Origin: Allolucifera butyrica
Lineage (GTDB): Bacteria > Bacillota > Negativicutes > Sporomusales > UPPP01
Assembly (NCBI RefSeq): GCF_900476375.1
Contig: NZ_UPPP01000064.1
Span: 30,639 to 94,638 of the forward strand
Length of the DNA: 64,000 bases
Reading direction: 5' to 3'
Shown here in pieces: positions 61,971-64,000 of the stretch. The position numbers were made by a program, and so were the translations under genes. The notes beneath the pieces were generated by a model. That model did not search any database, was not told where the DNA came from, and saw only the letters and a program-made list of their open reading frames with translations. The number at the start of each line of letters is the position of its first letter. The stretch's first letter is position 1.

Positions 61971-62171
61971 AATGAGACCGGAGGAATACTGAGTCATGTA
62001 CAAATTTGCACGGAATGCAATACGGCTTACTACAGTGCTGCGAAGAATACCGATGCTCTTTGTCAAAAATGTGATGGCAAATTAGTGCTGGATGTCTCGG
62101 AGCATTGTCAGGATCAAAATGCGAAGATGAATGGACAGATTATCCAGAAAATTAACGAGGGACACTATTGA
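61971..62171 (+). other. Zinc-ribbon-like coding fragment fused to the transposase end
   Basis: In frame with the last transposase piece, the sequence changes to GGILSHVQICTECNTAYYSA, then LCQKCDGKLVLD and a polar tail ending at TGA 62171. Two CxxC pairs suggest a zinc ribbon. IS256 transposases end differently, so this is probably the 3' part of an island gene into which the IS recombined. Confidence 0.45.
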
Positions 62172-62190
62172 TTATGTCAATCGTGTTCCT

Positions 62191-62215
62191 TTACTTATAC
62201 TACTTGTACTATTAC
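62191..62215 (+). repeat. Right subterminal repeat of the island
   Basis: TTACTTATACTACTTGTACT followed by ATTAC, matching 54298-54325 apart from a 3-bp deletion. Two further partial copies (TTGTACTGCAG at 62216, TTGTACTGTAG at 62235) follow. Confidence 0.7.
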
Positions 62216-62351
62216 TTGTACTGCAGCGCTTTCTTTGTACTGTAGGAAGAGGTGATCGTTGACATATTGGGGAAAATACTGTGAATCACCAAAGCCATGA
62301 TATACTTGGATTTGGGGGATTAAAAAAATATTTACATAACTAGTTAACGTA

Positions 62352-62398
62352 GACTTCTAATCCGTTGGTCGTACGTTCGATTCGTACCAGGCGCGCCA
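62352..62398 (+). repeat. Right attachment repeat (47 bp, tRNA-Arg 3' half)
   Basis: Exact copy of 54185-54231, from the anticodon loop to CCA. The 5' half of a tRNA is absent here. Confidence 0.95.
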
Positions 62399-62407
62399 GT
62401 AAAATCA

Positions 62408-62443
62408 AAGGTCTCTAGGTAATAACACCTAGGGACCTTTTTT
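62408..62443 (+). terminator. Original terminator of tRNA-Arg, displaced by the island
   Basis: AAGGTCTCTAGGT pairs with ACCTAGGGACCTT around AATAAC, followed by six T residues, starting 10 bp after the right attachment repeat. That is the position expected of the tRNA terminator before integration. Confidence 0.8.
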
Positions 62444-62472
62444 GAATGTTGATATCTTATTATGTTCCATTG

Positions 62473-63259
62473 TTAGAATATGTAAGAAAATCCCAGGTTA
62501 ACGCCATATTGATGTGTTTGGCTATCCGGCTCATACGAGCCATCGGCTAGAATATTACTTTGGTTGATAGCAGAATATTCATACCAAGGCGTAAGAACAA
62601 ATGACCACTGAGTGTCTAATTTATCGGTAAAAGGAGCTTCAACTCGTATTCCAGGCTTATTACCTAAATTAAAATTTTGCCCAACATCTGTTGAACCACC
62701 ATTATAATAAGTACCTAATTTACCTTTAAACGTGAATTTAGCGGCAATATCCAAAGCCCCGTCCCATTGGTTGTTAATTTTGTACTCGATACGATAGCCG
62801 ACGGGGATATAGCTCCATGAATATTTTTCTAAATATCCCGAATAGAGAGCATCGGTAGCAAGGCTACGATCCCATGTGTGATATCCATAGCCGGTATAAA
62901 TAAATTGTTTATTGTCATCAGATATGGGTATACCATAAGTAACTTCGAAGTTAGAAAAATTACTATTGGTTGTGCTTTTATCGGGAGGGCCGCCAACAGC
63001 ACCATTGTATTCATATTGGGTGTTGCCGTTTGTATTGTCATATGATATCTTCCAGAAATTTTTTTGATATGTCATCTTGGTTTTTGTAAGATAGATGAAA
63101 ACCATTCAACCAAGAAGTTTCAGAATCCCCGATTACTTCTGAATACCCATAATGATAATGACGCCAACTTGTTTCAAGTGTTTGAGTATTGGTATCCGCA
63201 AGACAAACACTAGTTGAAACGGTTAAAAACGCGGATAGAAGAATGGCCTTTTTTAACAT
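62473..63259 (-). pseudogene. Outer-membrane beta-barrel protein gene with frameshift
   Basis: The N-terminal frame (ATG 63259 behind AAAAGGAG) has a signal peptide ending VCLADTN and then ETSWLNGFHLSYK. The remainder (~200 residues) is in the +1 frame: KTKMTYQKNFWKISYDNTNG to the C-terminal NLGFSYIF. One extra A in a run of five near 63082 would explain the shift. Alternating aromatic strands and a C-terminal Phe are typical of outer-membrane barrels. True pseudogene or sequencing error cannot be told apart. Family not identified. Confidence 0.75.
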
Positions 63260-63280
63260 CCTGGAATCTCCTTTTGTCAT

Positions 63281-63640
63281 TTAATCTACTTCGATAATAC
63301 AAGCATATTCCTGAATTATTAGAATCTGATTAGGGAAGAAAACAGCGGGATGGCCCTATAAAGGCTGCCCCACTGTTTTTTTTACAGATGAATAATTATT
63401 ACATAACCAAAGCTACACCGAGCGGTCATCAAAGGTATAAAGCTGCAGTTGACTTTCGTTGTTTCCTGAAAAATCAGGAGCGGCTTAAGGAGGACTAAAA
63501 ATTATTCCCTTGTAGAAACAGTGACAAAAATGGCGTTCTCTTGATTAATCACAAGGAAGTAAAAAAAAGAATCTCCCTGGTTTCAACAGAGGCCACTGAA
63601 GAACTTGTAGTTTTTCGGAGCAAAGCTCAAGAGTAAGAAA
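63281..63640. other. Intergenic region with coding debris
   Basis: A hairpin AACAGCGGG/CCCACTGTT (63341-63375, one mismatch) followed by T residues looks like a plus-strand terminator. Beyond it, short plus-strand frames (for example from 63408, with SGHQRYKAAVDFRCFLKNQE, and one ending at 63634) look like pieces of decayed genes, family not recognised. Confidence 0.35.
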
Positions 63641-63687
63641 TAAAAGACGACCCTTATTCCCAATTTTGGGATAATGGTCGTCTTTTA
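63641..63687. terminator. Bidirectional terminator / IS-end hairpin
   Basis: TAAAAGACGACC (63641-63652) pairs perfectly with GGTCGTCTTTTA (63676-63687), with an inner TTATTCCC/GGGATAA stem. A and T runs at the base allow termination in both directions. It ends the transposase gene on the minus strand and may be close to the IS terminus. Confidence 0.8.
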
Positions 63688-63717
63688 CTATCTGGAAAAA
63701 CCTTTATAACTTGTCTC

Positions 63718-64000
63718 TTATTTTATCAGTTTCAATATTCTCTTTATATTAACAGTAAATATCGCCATCGCCCCTTGTAACTCCATGCCAACAAGACCCG
63801 AAGATGACGCTACGTCATACCCGTGCCTGTGTTTGAGTTCACTGTTTTTAGCCTCAATCTTGTAGCGCTCTTTCGCCTTTTCCTTGAAGTACTCGCTTTC
63901 CTGGAACGCCATTTGTTCGGTGTGCTCACCAGATTTAATTTTCATCGAATAAGTTTTGTTTTTTGCTCCCTCTTTGTAGCACCCTTCTTTGAAAGGGCAG
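63718..64000 (-). CDS. IS1182-family transposase, C-terminal part (cut by the window edge)
   Basis: The minus-strand frame is open to base 64000 and reads CPFKEGCYKEGAKNKTYS, then EYFKEKAKERYKIEAKNSEL, KHRHGYDVASSSGLVGMELQ and GAMAIFTVNIKRILKLI. This is the zinc-knuckle-like Cys pair plus C-terminal DDE glutamate region (ERYKIEAKNSELK) of IS1182/IS5-like transposases. The first ATG inside (63945) is not the true start; the gene begins beyond the window. Confidence 0.88.
   Translation of the reverse strand, partial: CPFKEGCYKEGAKNKTYSMKIKSGEHTEQMAFQESEYFKEKAKERYKIEAKNSELKHRHGYDVASSSGLVGMELQGAMAIFTVNIKRILKLIK

Larger units (their letters stand above)
54232..62398. mobile_element. 8.2-kb genomic island in tRNA-Arg(UCU)
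   Basis: Bounded by the 47-bp tRNA 3' repeats. It contains its own terminator for the tRNA (54245), a small-ORF/GIY-YIG pair, a tyrosine recombinase (55665), LysR and MFS genes, a phosphotransacetylase, a D-2-hydroxyacid dehydrogenase and a decayed IS256 element. Similar subterminal motifs lie just inside both ends. No replication or conjugation genes are present, so it is a mobilisable or decayed integrative element. GC content of the cargo is visibly lower than that of the cit operon. Confidence 0.9.

Noticed and set aside
1..64000. CRISPR array
   Set aside because: No run of regularly spaced direct repeats of 20-40 bp was seen. The repeated sequences found are terminators, operators, attachment sites and the two-copy RNA element.

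Overview
The window looks like the chromosome of an anaerobic, diderm, probably spore-forming Firmicute of the Negativicutes (Sporomusaceae-like). A TolC/adaptor/RND tripartite pump and a beta-barrel protein imply an outer membrane. CBO0543-family proteins, a Cys-Pro repeat protein and strong AGGAGG ribosome sites fit a sporulating Firmicute. Glutamate mutase, methylaspartate ammonia-lyase and a citrate-lyase-type enzyme indicate glutamate fermentation, and there is an arginine deiminase operon. This placement is inferred from gene content; no rRNA is present.

Layout. 0-2.5 kb: the 5' part of a group II intron (minus strand, cut by the window edge), a small secreted protein and an IS110-type remnant. 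2.5-8.2 kb: RND efflux operon. 8.8-12.6 kb: a split permease, a small Cys motif protein, a second permease, an ArsR regulator, a CxxC thioredoxin-like protein and an XdhC-family protein, probably for metalloid or chalcogen handling. 12.6-14.6 kb: strong hairpins, a transposase remnant and three XRE regulators with visible operators. Two diverged copies of a ~200-bp element carry the same minus-strand promoter and may encode sibling small RNAs. 15-20.4 kb: arcA-arcB-arcD-arcC, a terminator, then argR. 20.4-25.3 kb: a mobile region with a tyrosine integrase, a HEPN-like DUF4209 protein, a tRNA-Arg 3' fragment and a degenerate tRNA. 25.4-35 kb: a lineage-specific region of small proteins (copper-binding Cys bundle, CxPxx repeat protein, CBO0543 proteins, coupled microproteins, XRE/ImmA pair, sigma factor, nitroreductase-like Acg protein). 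35.2-43.3 kb: DUF3842, thioesterase, F420-ligase-like protein, a decayed dehydratase plus its activase, hydantoinase/oxoprolinase, HDAC-like deacetylase with a zinc ribbon, then rph-rdgB-phosphodiesterase.

43.4-53.7 kb is the metabolic centrepiece. A GntR regulator with a perfect palindromic operator heads glmS-glmL-glmE-mal, an unusual P-loop/AlaRS-domain protein and citD-citE-citF-citC. Together these suggest glutamate -> 3-methylaspartate -> mesaconate -> citramalate -> pyruvate + acetate. No mesaconate hydratase is visible, so that step must be encoded elsewhere or done by something unrecognised.

53.8-62.4 kb: tRNA-Pro, tRNA-Gly and tRNA-Arg(UCU), the last being the attachment site of an 8.2-kb island bounded by an exact 47-bp repeat of the tRNA 3' half. 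The island carries a small tyrosine recombinase, a frameshifted GIY-YIG-like gene, a LysR/MFS pair, a phosphotransacetylase, a D-2-hydroxyacid dehydrogenase and a decayed IS256 element. The tRNA's apparent original terminator now lies beyond the right repeat. 62.4-64 kb: a frameshifted outer-membrane protein gene and the end of an IS1182-type transposase.
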